From Xiphias gladius (taxonomy: Eukaryota > Chordata > Actinopteri > Istiophoriformes > Xiphiidae): 64,000 nt of DNA. Below, one piece after another: positions 13,232 to 26,373 of this stretch. Numbering within the stretch: position 1 is the first letter of the stretch; every line of letters begins with the position of its first letter. The notes beneath the pieces were generated by a model. It had not been told where the DNA came from, did not search any database, and saw only the letters and a list, made by a program, of their open reading frames with translations. The stretch lies in contig NC_053422.1 of the NCBI RefSeq assembly GCF_016859285.1, forward strand, positions 15,154,501 to 15,218,500, written 5' to 3'. The translations under genes were made by a program, and so were the position numbers.

Positions 13232-13553
13232 TTTGTGATTGATTAATTGGACAATTTTTCTTTGATTAAACGATCAATGGCTTTGTTTTAAAAAGAATCT
13301 GAAAAAATGAAAAATCTTGCTAACACAGCTTATTTTATCCAATGATTGGAACAAAACCCAAACATTCAGTTTACTATCATATGTGCCATAGAAAAGCTTG
13401 GAACCTGACATGGAGAAGCTCAAACGGGTGAAATGTTTGCCCTTTTTGCTTGTAAAAAGTTCAAAACAAGTTATTAATTACCAAATAGTTCACAGTTAAT
13501 TTTCTGTCAATAGACTAATGGATTAATCGACTAATTGTTTCAGCTCTATTCCA
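13232..13553. repeat. dispersed repeat with GATTAATCGACTAATTG end
   Basis: Both ends carry related GATTAAT/ATTAATCGA units in roughly mirror arrangement. The right end TCGACTAATTGTTTCAGCTC is typical of an abundant fish element. Confidence 0.5.
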
Positions 13554-14059
13554 CTGTGTATGATCATTTGCAGCTGTGACAGGGTTGGATGTCAACCAGG
13601 CACTGCAGAAGCTACACATACCGTATAGTACAGTGACTGTCATTTGCCGTTCTTTCTGTCCCTCCTTTACAAAAAAACAGTTTAAACAACCAACTGAATC
13701 ATGAACAGCGTTTTCCTGTTGCTCCTTCCTCTGCCAACATATGTGTGTTTTTACGAGGGCATCCAATGTCCAACTGGTTAGCTGTGAGACCAGCTAACTA
13801 GATTACCCAGTCTCTCTCTCTCTCTCGGTCTCTCAGTCTTTCTCATCGATTCCCTCTTTGATAACTCTCCATCATTCAAACTTTATCTCCTGCTTCTTTT
13901 CTCACTCTCACTATTCTGCCATCTTTGTGCTTTTCTTCTCTTTTTCTTCTCTGCACATCCATCCTCCCTCCCCTCCATCATTATTTCTCACTCTCTCCAC
14001 TTATCTATGTCCCTGCTTTCCCCCTCCATCCCATCGCTTTTCCCGCTGTTGCTAGATGA

Positions 14060-14450
14060 TGGCAGATCAATAGTGGAGGCTCTTTTAATTATTCCCTTTT
14101 TTCATAATGTGATGGGAGCCAGGAAGAGGCTCAGCTTGTGTCCACTGATAAAGATACAGAGAAGTGTCTGTGTGAGAAGTCTTTTGGACAGCAGTAGGTA
14201 TTAGTATTGATTTTCCTAATAGAAATGTCCTTCCCCCTCCAAAGCTACGCTGCCCCTGATGATTAATTGCAAAGCCTTGTGTGCCAACATGTCAGTGTCA
14301 TACAGCACCGTGACAGATTCATAATCTATAACTGATAGGATGGCTCTTTTGGGAGGAAAAGAGTGCATTTGTATGTTGCAGACCTGCAGGTTAGCACCGA
14401 GGTCGGTCTGAATGTGTAGCTTTGAAGAGCTAATCTGATTTTCTAAACCT
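14060..14450. promoter_or_regulatory. candidate conserved non-coding element in kcnip1
   Basis: This repeat-free block lies between two C/T-rich tracts. It carries TTTTAATTATT and GATGATTAATTGCAAAG segments, and no reading frame of interest. Conservation is inferred. Confidence 0.35.
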
Positions 14451-16914
14451 TCCACCCAGCGTTTTAATCCTCCTCAAGATCTTTAGAGTTTCATTTTCTG
14501 TAACGCGCCCCCATTTTTTTTTTTTTGAAATTGTCTTTCTTTTTCCATCTTCTCTTAATATTTTCTGTTTGCATGTCCCACTTGCTCTCTCCTTTCTTGC
14601 GGAGCCACTCACCCACTCTCCTGGCTCTTGTTATCCACTTCTTTCTCTCTCTTTCGCTCTCTGCATCGCACTCTAATCTCCCGCTGGAAGCTTACCTGGT
14701 GTGTTTCCTCTTCCTTCTTCTTCTTTCATTGCCAAATATGTCTCCATCTTTGCCTTTGCAGCTTTTCCTTCCTCCTGCCCTCATACCAATCCCCTCTTTT
14801 GCTGTTTTTTTCCTCCTCTCTCATTTTCTCTTTGCTTAAAACTGTGACAGGGGTCTTGTAAAACAGTCTGCAGCCATTCCCTCGCATACCTGCAGCAGGC
14901 AAGTGGGCAACAATATTTTACATACAAGCACAAAAAACAAACATATGCACACAGCCTACAACCTCTTGCTCTTTCTCTCTGCTCTACAGACTTTGAAATG
15001 ATTACCAGAAGGAGAAATTTTTCTGTCAGTGTGCGGAAAGGGGCCTGTCAGAGACGAGAGGGAGATAGAGATGGATGGAGATTTGAGATTGGGACAAGTC
15101 GGGAACAGTGTTTGAAACGACAGGAACACTAGGCGGATATGTGCGCAGATATTTATAGGGAGAGATGGCTAGATAAAGGCGTATTGACGTAGACTGTATG
15201 CCTGGAGACGAATTCAGAGATAAGGGAGTGAGAGAAACGGGAAGATATGATTTAAAGCTAAAGATGAAGTAGGGTGCAGTGAAGACAGGGAGAAATCATT
15301 TTGATAGCCTTTAAATTCCTAAAGGTACAATACAAGCAGTGTGTTATATAGCAAAGCAAGTGGAGAGGAAGAGCAGTGTATGTGTGCGCGTGTGTTTGGA
15401 TGCCACTAGAGTCCACAGAGACCTCATTGTATGATCAGCCATTCTTTTTGCTCACGGTTGGTGCATTTGCAAATTGTATGTGTGCTTCTCTGTGTGTGTA
15501 AGCAGGTGTGTGTGGGTAGGCTGAAAACATTACTCCCCACTGCTGTCCATTCTGTTTCTCTCGCTGTTGTTTAAAAAAAACAAAACAAAAAAAAAAAAAA
15601 CAACCCACACACATCCCAGTATTCATGAACGCATATTCATAGAAGCAGATTGGAGATTTTTTTACTCACCAAACTGAATCTTTCCATATGGCTTCTTAAG
15701 GCTTCCTTCATTATTCACCATCAGCAGACAAAAAGTGCGCCATATTCTGAGCAGTTGCCACATTTGCAGAAGCATTAATACAGATGGCCTATCTTGATAT
15801 AAAAGGGCAATGTGTCTGTTCAATTTGACTACTGAAAACTTGACATATGTATAATATTACCATTTTCAGTAGCAACTTTAGGTCCGTTAAACAATATTTT
15901 TATACCATTTAGTGGTAAAGAAAAAGATATGAAATGTTTTCGTCCTTGAAACAAACTATAACTTGAATCATAGCTGAAAATGACATTTTTACATGTTGTA
16001 GCCCTGGTTGTGTCCTCAGGCTTGTGGCTTTTAGATCAGGAAGCTCATGCCAGTGATGAACAGATGAAAGCCAGGCATCCAGCAAGTTCCTGTTGAGTGT
16101 AAATATTATTATTTGTATGCAGTATTTAGAGCCGCTGCTCTCTTCGCTACATTCATTTGACAGCTATAGTTATTTTACATATTTTTTTTGGGAATATTTT
16201 TGTACATTTACTTGAGTACATTTTTGAATGCAGGAAAGAATCTGAGCACTTCTTCCACTACTGCATCCATGAACTATATGTTTTGCATGTGCATTGTTTG
16301 AGTGTTGTAACAGCACAGCACATATATCGTAGTTTGTCATCTGTAACTGTTATCCAGTTTGTCTCTTTGTACTTTTACCATGCAAGACTTTATACCTTGT
16401 TTGTATTGATCAGGCTGTAATTAAAATGTGACTTCTCCTGTGTGTGTGTGTGTATGCAGCTCTTCCAGACAAGAGCACTCACTCTTGCAGTATTATCTGA
16501 CACTTGTCTTGATCCCTCTACTTCTACCCTATTAATTATCTAATTCTTCTAATCCCTTACCTCTTCCTGCTTTTGTCTCTCTCTCTCTCTCCTTACATCC
16601 TTGACTTTAAGCCTTTTGTCTCCTTTCTACTGAAAAAGATGCGTTCAGGTGTGAAAGTTTAACAGGACGTTTGTTGTTTTTTTCCAGAGTAATAGTGATT
16701 CCCGGGGTGTTATCATCAACAAATCAATGGGTAGACTCATGTTAATTCATAATTTAGTGAATCAGCATCCTGTGATTTCATACTGAATCACTGATGCTCT
16801 GCTCGGGCTCTTGGCTTGCAATGAAGCTGGGGGGGGGTTGGGGTTGCAGGGTGGGAGGCTACAACCCATAATGAAAAAAAGGGAAATGGGAGGGAGGGAC
16901 ATGGATAGTGGGAG

Positions 16915-17115
16915 AGTGTAGGGAGAGAGAGAGAGAAATGGAGAGAGAGAAAGGAGAGAGAAAGAAAGAAAGAAAGAGAGGAGGAGCGCTGTGAGATAGA
17001 GTGAGAAAGCATGAAAGGAGGGATGATAGAAAGAGGGTTTTCTGCTATTAGCAGCCACTGAGAGAGGAGGAGGAGAGAGGAAGAGAGAGGAGGATGAGAA
17101 GAGGAAAGAGGGCAA
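16915..17115. repeat. purine-rich (GA)n tract before kcnip1 exon 1b
   Basis: About 200 bp of almost pure purine on the plus strand, including GAAA tetranucleotides, ends about 100 bp upstream of the ATG. Confidence 0.85.
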
Positions 17116-17150
17116 AGGGGTGTGTGTGTGCGCGTTCTAGCTAGTTCAAA

Positions 17151-17158
17151 CACGTGAC
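17151..17158 (+). promoter_or_regulatory. CACGTGAC E-box upstream of kcnip1 exon 1b
   Basis: A palindromic E-box with a flanking AC, of the USF/MiT type, 59 bp before the ATG. It lies just downstream of the purine tract and may be in the promoter or 5' UTR. It is one short motif, so this is weak evidence. Confidence 0.3.
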
Positions 17159-17216
17159 GAAGAGGTACAGACTTCAGCATTCAGACACGCTTGTTTCCAC
17201 GACGACGACGGCAAAC

Positions 17217-17274
17217 ATGGGGGCAGTGGTGGGTACGCTGACCATGCAGACCAAGCAGAGGAGGCCGTCCAGGG
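17217..17274 (+). CDS. kcnip1: kcnip1 first coding exon (1b), canonical N-terminus
   Basis: It encodes [19 protein letters not shown] plus one base, then a GTGAGG donor. It corresponds closely to the mammalian KChIP1 N-terminus ([18 protein letters not shown]). The start context is CAAACATGG. Gly2 is the expected myristoylation site, and the basic tail probably helps membrane attachment. A (CA)n tract begins only 16 bp into the following intron. Confidence 0.95.
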
Positions 17275-17287
17275 GTGAGGGAATACA

Positions 17288-17360
<73 letters not shown>

Positions 17361-19639
17361 ATATATAAAAACATAAACACAATGTATGCTTTGTTTTTCA
17401 CGCGCACACACACACACATACATGCATACACACATATGGAAAGGGGAAGTTCTAACTGTGTGGTGTTACTGTCTCACTAAACACACGCTCCAGTACATGT
17501 ATATAGCTCACATACGCAAGCTTCAGAGCAAACATTAACAGCTGCTTGTATTTCAGTTAAAATGCAGTGAGAGGAAACACAGTATATGGTTTGTAGTATG
17601 GTTTACGCGTGTATTTGGGGGGGGGGGCACCAACAGTTGTTCCCAGACTAAAAATAGTGTCTTTTTATTTTAAAGTTTTAGTGTGACAGTGTTTTGTGTG
17701 CACCCATGTGATTGTTGCTGAGCTTATCTTCTTTGACTGTGCCTGAGTCGGCGTGCGTGCTTGAGTATGTTCGAGCGTGTATGTATCTGTCTGGTGGTGG
17801 TGTGTGCAGGTACACATGTATCCATGCTGGTAAACACACGCATGTCGAAGGTATTTGTCACTCTGCTCACACACTGCTTTCCCGTCTAGCTGTTACCTTG
17901 GAAGCACGGTAGCCATGGCAACAAAAGATGTCAGTTTTGGGGTGTGTGTGTGTGTGTGGGGGGGGGGGCTTGATGAGATCGGGGGTTTTCCTAAGTAAGT
18001 CAAGGCCATGTGAAAGAGAGCGAGATAGTGAAAGATGCGAATATGCAGACGAAGCAAGGAGGGAGGGTTTTTTTTAAGAAAACCTGTTGCCTGCAAGATT
18101 TTTTTACTCCTTCATTACTCATTTTAATAAAATCCTGTAAACCTCATTTATATAAATCTAACAAATACAAACTGGCTGCTACAATAAATGGGCACACTGA
18201 GCAGGAGATCAGTGCCAGAGTGAAAATATCCCCTATTAATGCTGTTCTGTCATTTAAACTTATTTGTTTAAGCAGGCTGTTATTGGTTTTTCAGTGCAAA
18301 GTAGACGATATAAGACGTTTTCCAAGTGAGTGCATATGGTTCGTTTCATCTTATGAACAAGCTTTTTTCCTCCCACAAGCTCAAAAAAACAACTCTCCCC
18401 AAGGGTGTTAAAAAGGCTATTTTGAATAATGAGGTGGTTGTAGATGCACTCACATTGTGCAAACATGTGAAATTTGACTCTTGCTGCAAATGAAAACAAG
18501 CTTTTTTCCCTCCACAAATGCCCTGCAACAACATGAAAGAATGGGATGTAGAGCTGGAGCTATTTGGAGCTTGTTTGTAATTCTGGTGTAGTGTCGTGGT
18601 ACTTTCAGTGCCTCTCTGTTTCTCATGTTCTAACATTTTAGCTGCTTGCAGGATTAGTGCAGCAGGGCTTGTATGTGTGCAGCCACCTATTCTGTGGTGT
18701 TGCAGATAACTTATCCGGGATCGTGACACTGACAGCAACACTGAGAGAGAGACAGTGCACGGCTGTAATATTGCAAGATTAGATTCCTGCATGATTGATC
18801 CTCAGAGCTTTAGCTCATCACTGTGCTCTGAAAGGGGAGAAAAAAAAAAAAGGCCTTGCCGTGTTTGCATCTTGCTCCTGCCTGAATATTTGCATTCTTG
18901 CTTGTCTGGACAGTCTGTTGTCATCTAGGCTGCTTGTTGTTCTCTCAACTTGCTTTATTTTAAACTTGCTGTCTTTTTCCTGACAGGCTCTCTTGGTGGG
19001 AGTTTTCTCCTACCTGTTGTCTTGTCTGCCTGGTGCTGTCTGGCAGGCTAGCTGCTGTTTTCCTCCTCGTCTGTTGTGGTGGCCTCTGACAACTCATCTC
19101 TAGAAAAATTTTCACATGACATTTTTCTCCCCTCCCTTGTGCATTTTTCATTTTTTTCAGCCCCTATATCTCTGCCTGCCTTACTTACTCCCTGCAGCAA
19201 TGTTGTCTCAATCTTTCTGTCTCCTTCCCTTTTCTGTCACTCCTCCGCTCCCCCTCTTATCTTGCTCTCCCTTTGCTTTCTGCTGCTGCCCCTCCCCACC
19301 CTTCAACCTTTTCAGTTCCATGTCTTTTTCTCTCTCACTTCACCCGACTGCTTTCTCTTCTCCTCGTTGTATCCCCCTTTTTTCCCTCCCAGTCCTTTTC
19401 CATGCTTGTTTCTCTTTATCTTACTTTCTTCTAATTTTCCCCGCCACACTCTCACATGCCACCACCACAATCTGCTTCTGGCATCCTCATCTCCATACCT
19501 CTCTCTCTCTCTCTCCTCTCTCTCTTTTATGTCTGCATTCTTTCTCTCATTTGCTCCCTTTCTCCATCACCCACAGTCCCATTAACTGGTGTGAGTGCTT
19601 ATTAAATCATCTCGTCATTCTCCTCTCTTGGCATCCAGC

Positions 19640-19700
<61 letters not shown>

Positions 19701-22700
19701 GGATCTCTGCAGATTCTAGACATGTATTTAATCAAATACCAATATTGGCATGCTGCTATGTGTTTGTAAATGAAATGTATTTCACTGACTCTCCTCAAAC
19801 CTAATCAGCAGTGGCATGCTAATATGTGAGGAAGTGACATTATGTGGATTTCTGTGTGTGTGTTTCTCCTCTATGTAAACACAAACACACAACACTGCAG
19901 TTCTACAAACACCCTCCAGCACTTGGGTCCTCCTTCACAGGCTGAAGATTAGTAAGCAAACAGATGTGTACGTGTGTGTGGGTGTGATGATGCGAGCACG
20001 GGAGTGTATATTGTTTTATGCACGGCGGTGCTGTGAAACCTCTATGACCCTTGAAAGTGTTCACGTTTGTCATGTTTGAGTGACTCGATGCCTGTCACTC
20101 TCTACGTGTGTGCTTGTGTGTTTTCAAGTGCAACAAGTCATTGGAATTTCAGTGAACCACCCAAAGGCCGATCAGGGACAGGACCCGTGTCCACTGATGC
20201 AGATGTTGCCTGTGGAAAACAATGCGTCTCAGAATGAGAGCTTGAATTCACACCGTGGAACATGATTATGTGTGCAGCTTTTGCATGGTCTACAGTAAAT
20301 AGGACTGTTGCAGCTGAAATCTATTTTTAAGATACTTTCTCCATACCTCCCAGGAGCCCTTGGGCCTTTGGAGTTGCTACTTTCTTGGAGAGTGCTCTCC
20401 ATCGTTAAAGAGGCCGGTGAGAGCAAGCCCTCTCCATTGCCGCCAGGACAGCAGATTAGGCTAATTCAGATTATGCAAATAACACACTCTCTTGCAAGGA
20501 TTACAGGACACGAGAAGAAATGAGAGAGCATGGCAAAGATAGAGTGGCAGAGTGAGAGGAGAGTTTGGCAGAGTGAGAGAGATAAGAAGTGGAGGAGAAA
20601 GGAGGATTCAGTGGGCAACAGAAGAAAGGAAGAGATTTAGGAGAAATTAGACCTAACATTAAATACAAGAGCCAGCAGTAGTAAGGGAGAGAGCTAAGAG
20701 TTAAATCCTGTTTCTGGGCTGGAGGAAGTGTGTGTGCATTGATGTAAGAGGTATCTTTTGTGACAGGGTGCTGGCTGGGGAGAGTGACAGGCAGTCTTTC
20801 TTTGCTGACAGTTCAGGCCACCACTTAATACTCCAAAGAAGCTCTGAAAGAAAAAGGGTTCGGGCTTTTGGTCACTGTCAGACTTCACGGCTTATAATAG
20901 CTTGGGTAACAGACGGCAGTGAAGCTCTTGAGGTTGCTTTTTAGCCTGGGTTTATTTAGGCTTTCCAAACCTGCTAAATTTGCAGATTCAGTTTGGGAAC
21001 ATGACATATGCAGGTTTCTAGATCTTACCTGTTAGCAATAAAAACTTTGTATAGTGAAGATTTACTAACTACATATAACTAACACTGCCTTTTGCAGTAT
21101 GTCTAGGAGCTAATCTTATTTTTTAATGTTGTTTCCTGCTCCAGAATATCTTGCATTTAGACCTTGCAATGTATTCTTACTCTATTCATCTAAACACTCC
21201 TCAAACATCTCCTGTTGCAGGCACACCCAAATCATTAAAAAAAAAAAAAAACCCTCTTTTTTTAAATAAATAAAACAGAGTCCTTCCTTTGCAGTGGGGC
21301 TGGTAGGACAGCATCACCCACTCCCCAGTATCCATGGATGGATTACTGAGTGGCCTTAACAAGCACAGGCACAGCCACAGTGTCCCACTGGGTCAGAGGG
21401 CACCTAAGTAAGAGCTGCTCTTTGAAGTGAATGTTTCTTGTATTTCTCATTGGAGAGTCAAAGAGTTAAGTTAAAGGATGTTATTCTATCTTTTCCTTAT
21501 TATCAAAGAATAAAAGGAACAAAACTGACAGTGTGTTCCTCCAACTTCCCAATTTTCTCTGTGACACTCAGCTATAAGCCAATTTGCTCCTGTTGAAGGA
21601 ACGGTTCAGAAATCTTTTAATTTTTCAATTTAGAAGAACAAAGAAGAGTAGATGGTACATTTTTTAGGGACTACTTTCAGCTGTGGACGGATACACATTT
21701 TAGCAACACAAAAAGACAGCTCAAGGTTGATGACTTGAGCAAACAATATACGCTAAATCATATTTAACGAGTGATGTTTACACTACTGAGCACCCTTTAA
21801 ATGTCTAGAACAATAAATTAAAAGACAATCTTTCCACTAAATTAAATTTTACACAGACCCTTTGCTTTAATTCAGCAGTGTTAAATAAAGAGACCTGCAA
21901 TTGACAACTCTGTGGGAAACCTCTTGATACCACAGAGCCCCCTGCAGTCTGCAAGTCAGTGGCTACACTTCAGCTCGTTGGGCAGTCACAGCTCCTTTTT
22001 ACACTCACATTAAGACTATAAATGAGTATGAGCTGGTCACAGTACACAGATACTACAGATAATATTCCACGTTTTTTAAATTGTGAATATGAAGGTGTTC
22101 TACTACCATGCGTGCTTTATATTTGAAGAGCACTTTTATTCTGCTAAGAGACACTTTGTTATGATTTTCTAAGCCTTATCACTATATGACTAAACTCAAC
22201 GGCTAAATATGAGGTAACACATGTAATGAAATGGACAACACATCTTTATTTGAGGCTTTGACAGACACTGGTGGTCTCTGTGTTAGTTTTTGCTTCCCCC
22301 TGCTGGTACACTCAGATTGCAGCAGTTTTTATATAGCTCCCTTTACTACTCTCAGTCAGACACACTGCAATCTTAAATTAATATACAGCTCACAGGGCTG
22401 ATTAGAATGAATTCTGTTGTCTCACCAGGTGTATTCATAATTACTGGTTTAGCTAAAGTGTTGCTTATACTGTAGAGTAAGTCATGTAAAAGGCCTTAGG
22501 CATGTTTAGTGAGGAAAAATCATGTGGTGGTAAATGAAGCCTTCTGTTGTCAGGGGATGACCGTGTGTCTTAATGGGAACAATTAATCAAGTGCTGATGT
22601 GTGCATGAACACACACTCGCACATGCACATGCACAAGCACAAGCACAAGCACAAGCACAAAAAACCCCCACAGATGGTCATACAATAGAAGGTGAGTTTA

Positions 22701-24120
22701 TCAGTGTTACAATGTGCGCAGGTCGGATCCTGAAGTTAAAGCCCTGTTCCCAAAGAGTGAAGGACAAAATGACTGTAACACAGAGGGGGAGGAGGTGGGG
22801 TGGAGTTACTGGGATGGAGCGAAGGTCAGGCTAAGGGAGGGAGATGCCCCAGGCAGTGGGGAGATGAGGGGATAAAAAGACATAGATAGAGGGAGGTGGG
22901 TGATGCTGATATCACTGTAATAGAAAACAGGATGGATGGAAAGTTTATAGGCAAGAGAGGAGAGGTCTAGAGAAACAATAGCCAACTGCAGTAAGAGTCT
23001 AGTGGTGGTAGGAAAACTACAGTCAGTACAAGTTTGAAAGTTTAGAATATGTTTGTTCTTACATATTTCTACAAGACAAAAGTCTAAGAATTAAAAAACC
23101 TGTAGTAAGCAAGGGAATAAGAGGTGGGTTAAAGCTAGTGGGAGGAGAAAATTAATCAAGATGGAAAGAGAGGAACAGAGTGAGAACAGCTTACATGCTA
23201 TAGCTATCATTCTTCTGTGCTGTGGGGCCGTCAAAATGCTGCACCTACTGGGAGTCATCACTGTGGAGGGTGAGTCGGTACTACAGCTACTATTGCTGTA
23301 ATCCAGCACTAAACAAAACCAGCTAAGTAAGAAGGATTTTTTTCACTGTTGTCTGTCGGTCAGTAAGTTATTTAAAAATAAAAAAATTTTTGGTTATTTA
23401 TGTGAGAATGTTAGATATTTGGAACTTGCATTCACCTGCTAATTTTTCAGAAAATGAAAAAAAAATAAAGAAAATACATAAATAAACGAACATTTTGAAT
23501 AAATGTAAATGGTAGAAGCTGCAGGCTACTCAGCAGTTCAGTGCTGGTGGAGATTTGTACTCTCAAGTTCCTCTAGAAATCTTCGACACTATCTTTCTAC
23601 ACTATTGTTCTAACTACTCCTAACATGCCAGCTGCATAGGGCTCGTATATTTTTTCCTCGGCTGTTTTTAATATTGTAAACCTGCAAAACCCATTTGTTG
23701 GTCTACTGCTGCCAAACTCAAACACAAGTATTGCCTCTGCTACAAAGACTGATGCCATACGTGATACAAATAATAATAACAATTTACCCTAATACTGCCA
23801 AAAATAAACAAAGTCAGTCTCAAAAACTCAGTATGTTAACAGTTACAACGGATAATAAGTAATAAACAATAACAATGGTCATCACTTGTGTACAGCACTT
23901 TACTTCACCTTTCCTGGACTTTTTGACAAGGTCTACATGTAGTAATTTACCAGTCTAAAGTTGTTGATGCTTCTCTACGTGAATACATATGTTTTATTAC
24001 CAAATGACCAGTGGTAATTTCAGCATATTTGTTCATATTCTTATCACGATAAGTTTCATTTGGATATATATTACATAATTTTACATTCTAAACTGTATAT
24101 ACTTCACCCTATTTTATAAT

Positions 24121-24156
<36 letters not shown>

Positions 24157-24846
24157 ACTCTTCAAATTCACTGAGCAAAGGTGTAGAAAACAAACTTAAA
24201 CCTGAATACAAACTAATCCTGACTCTCACATGCTTGTAGTAACTTTAAGTTGTTTTACATGTTTCTTGTCATAATGCAGCCTAATTATATGCTTTATGAC
24301 AAATTGCATGCTACTTTAATACTGTACATATTGTACTGCTTAAAAAAATCTGATGTCTTTTTCTTTTTTTCTTTAAGAGGTATTACCGCACAGTGCCACT
24401 GCACAGTGCTCTTTGAGGTGGGACGTCCTGTGCTGTGTTAGTTTTTGGTATAAGCATGGAGTGTGACGGTGACTGTTCAGGTGCCATCAGGGTTTTAACA
24501 TGAACAATAGAGTTGCAGTGAAGCCTTTCAGGGGAGTCTATAGTCTTAAACTAGATGCATAAACACTATAATGTGTGGGTATAACAAGGTTAGCCAAAAG
24601 CAGAAAGGTGACGGTGTTATTGTTGATGTATTTGTATGATGCATATACAAGAATATGTGCATGTGCATCACGCTTGTTTTGGTATGTTTTTTATTGTTTT
24701 GTGTTATGAATATTTTGGTGTGTGTGTGCATGCGTGCTGTGTGCAGTTATGAATAAGTGCACCTCAGGCATGAGTCTGAATCTTCATGTTATTGTGACAG
24801 AGACAAAGACTGAACTGCCTAAGTGATGAAACAAATGGCCTTCAGG

Positions 24847-24942
<96 letters not shown>

Positions 24943-26323
24943 ATATACAGTGTGTTTGTGTGCATATGTGTGAGTTTGTGTGTGTTTGATGAGGTAGTGG
25001 AAAGGAGCTATATATATAGAGGCTTCTTAGCAACTCAATATTTTAGGCTCTTCCTGGGTCACAAAATGAATTACTGTAATTTATGTTGACTATTACAGTT
25101 TCAAGTTAGTTGTATTTTGTTTTGTAATATAATCATATCAGTGTGTACAATGATGCCACAGTGCCACATTTGAACATCATAACTGACACCTAAATTCAAA
25201 CCCACTCTTGGCTCTTAAACCATGACGGCAGCACTTCTATGCAGTTATATACATGAAAAATTCTGCTGATGTATTAAATGGGAACACTGGATACTGGATC
25301 TGGAATGGTTGGGTTTAACGTCTTTGCCTTGCACAGTAAAAAGCTGACCTGGTACCCTTGATTCATTGGTAGAATAGAACTGAAGAGGTATTGGTGTAAT
25401 GAAGCATTACGAAGCACTAATGGTCTTGCCAAAGAGATAAAAATGTTTCTATTTCAAGACTGTCGATGTTTCAAAATCTGGATTGCCAAGGACAGAGTGA
25501 ACCTTGCACTCTCTGACACTCAATTAAAACAGAACAGGAGCTCTTAAAAGCCTCGTAGCTCACCTATTGTATCTGTGCTGGATGCTCTGACTGTACCAGC
25601 TCCCATTCAAACCACTGCCTGTTCAAATTCTCTGATGTTAGTGCAATAATCAGTTTACTGATTAAGGATTTTGAAGTATGCGCTTGTAAATTTGACACCA
25701 ACAGTTCTGTGGACCGTTTTGATGACCATAATTTTGCATTTAAATGCTGAAAAGACAGAGTAAATTGTACTTAATATCCATGCAGCCCTTTGGATGGGAA
25801 GTCTTGCAAATAATTAGAGGTCTACACAGGCTGCAAGTGTGTGCGCATGTATCTGCCAGAGTCCAACAGTATATCCTCCAAAACCTTCATATTACAAGGA
25901 TGTATTAGAACAATGTACCATCCACCAACTTCAAGTCTTGCTCATATACTCCACCCAAAAGTACCAACTGGCAAATACAGCTGGAAAGGCTAAGACAGAT
26001 CAGTGATGGACAATTATTATTCTGAAATGGCCTTAATAAAACCATGGCATCTCATTACTTGAACACCTTTTTTTCTCTTTTTCTTCTTTCTGGTGTAGTG
26101 TTTTACTACTGCACATTATAACCACTTTATCATATTCTGATTTTTTATGACTATTTCTGTTAAATTATGCACAGTTATAAGAGTATGCATAATTGTTACA
26201 TTGTAGATTGCTTTGGGGGATATGTGCACTCAGGCAAATGTAGATGATTATCTGAGAGAGAAAAGAGTGTCTCGCTTTTATACTGTCATGTTCACCTATA
26301 GGCACTTTTTGTGTTTGTATGTG

Positions 26324-26373
<50 letters not shown>

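Larger units (their letters stand above)
6955..17216 (+). other. kcnip1 interval between the two first exons
   Basis: This 10.3 kb interval is intronic for the 1a isoform and 5' flank for the 1b isoform. It contains several dispersed repeats (8745-9295, 9895-10200, 10455-10525, 13232-13553) and a possible conserved element at 14060-14450. A purine-rich stretch of about 250 bp lies just before exon 1b. No other exon is supported. Confidence 0.7.

Noticed and set aside
19076-19769. 217-codon frame in kcnip1 intron 1
   Set aside because: It is C/T-tract translation running into a (GT)n repeat, with a second equally open phase.
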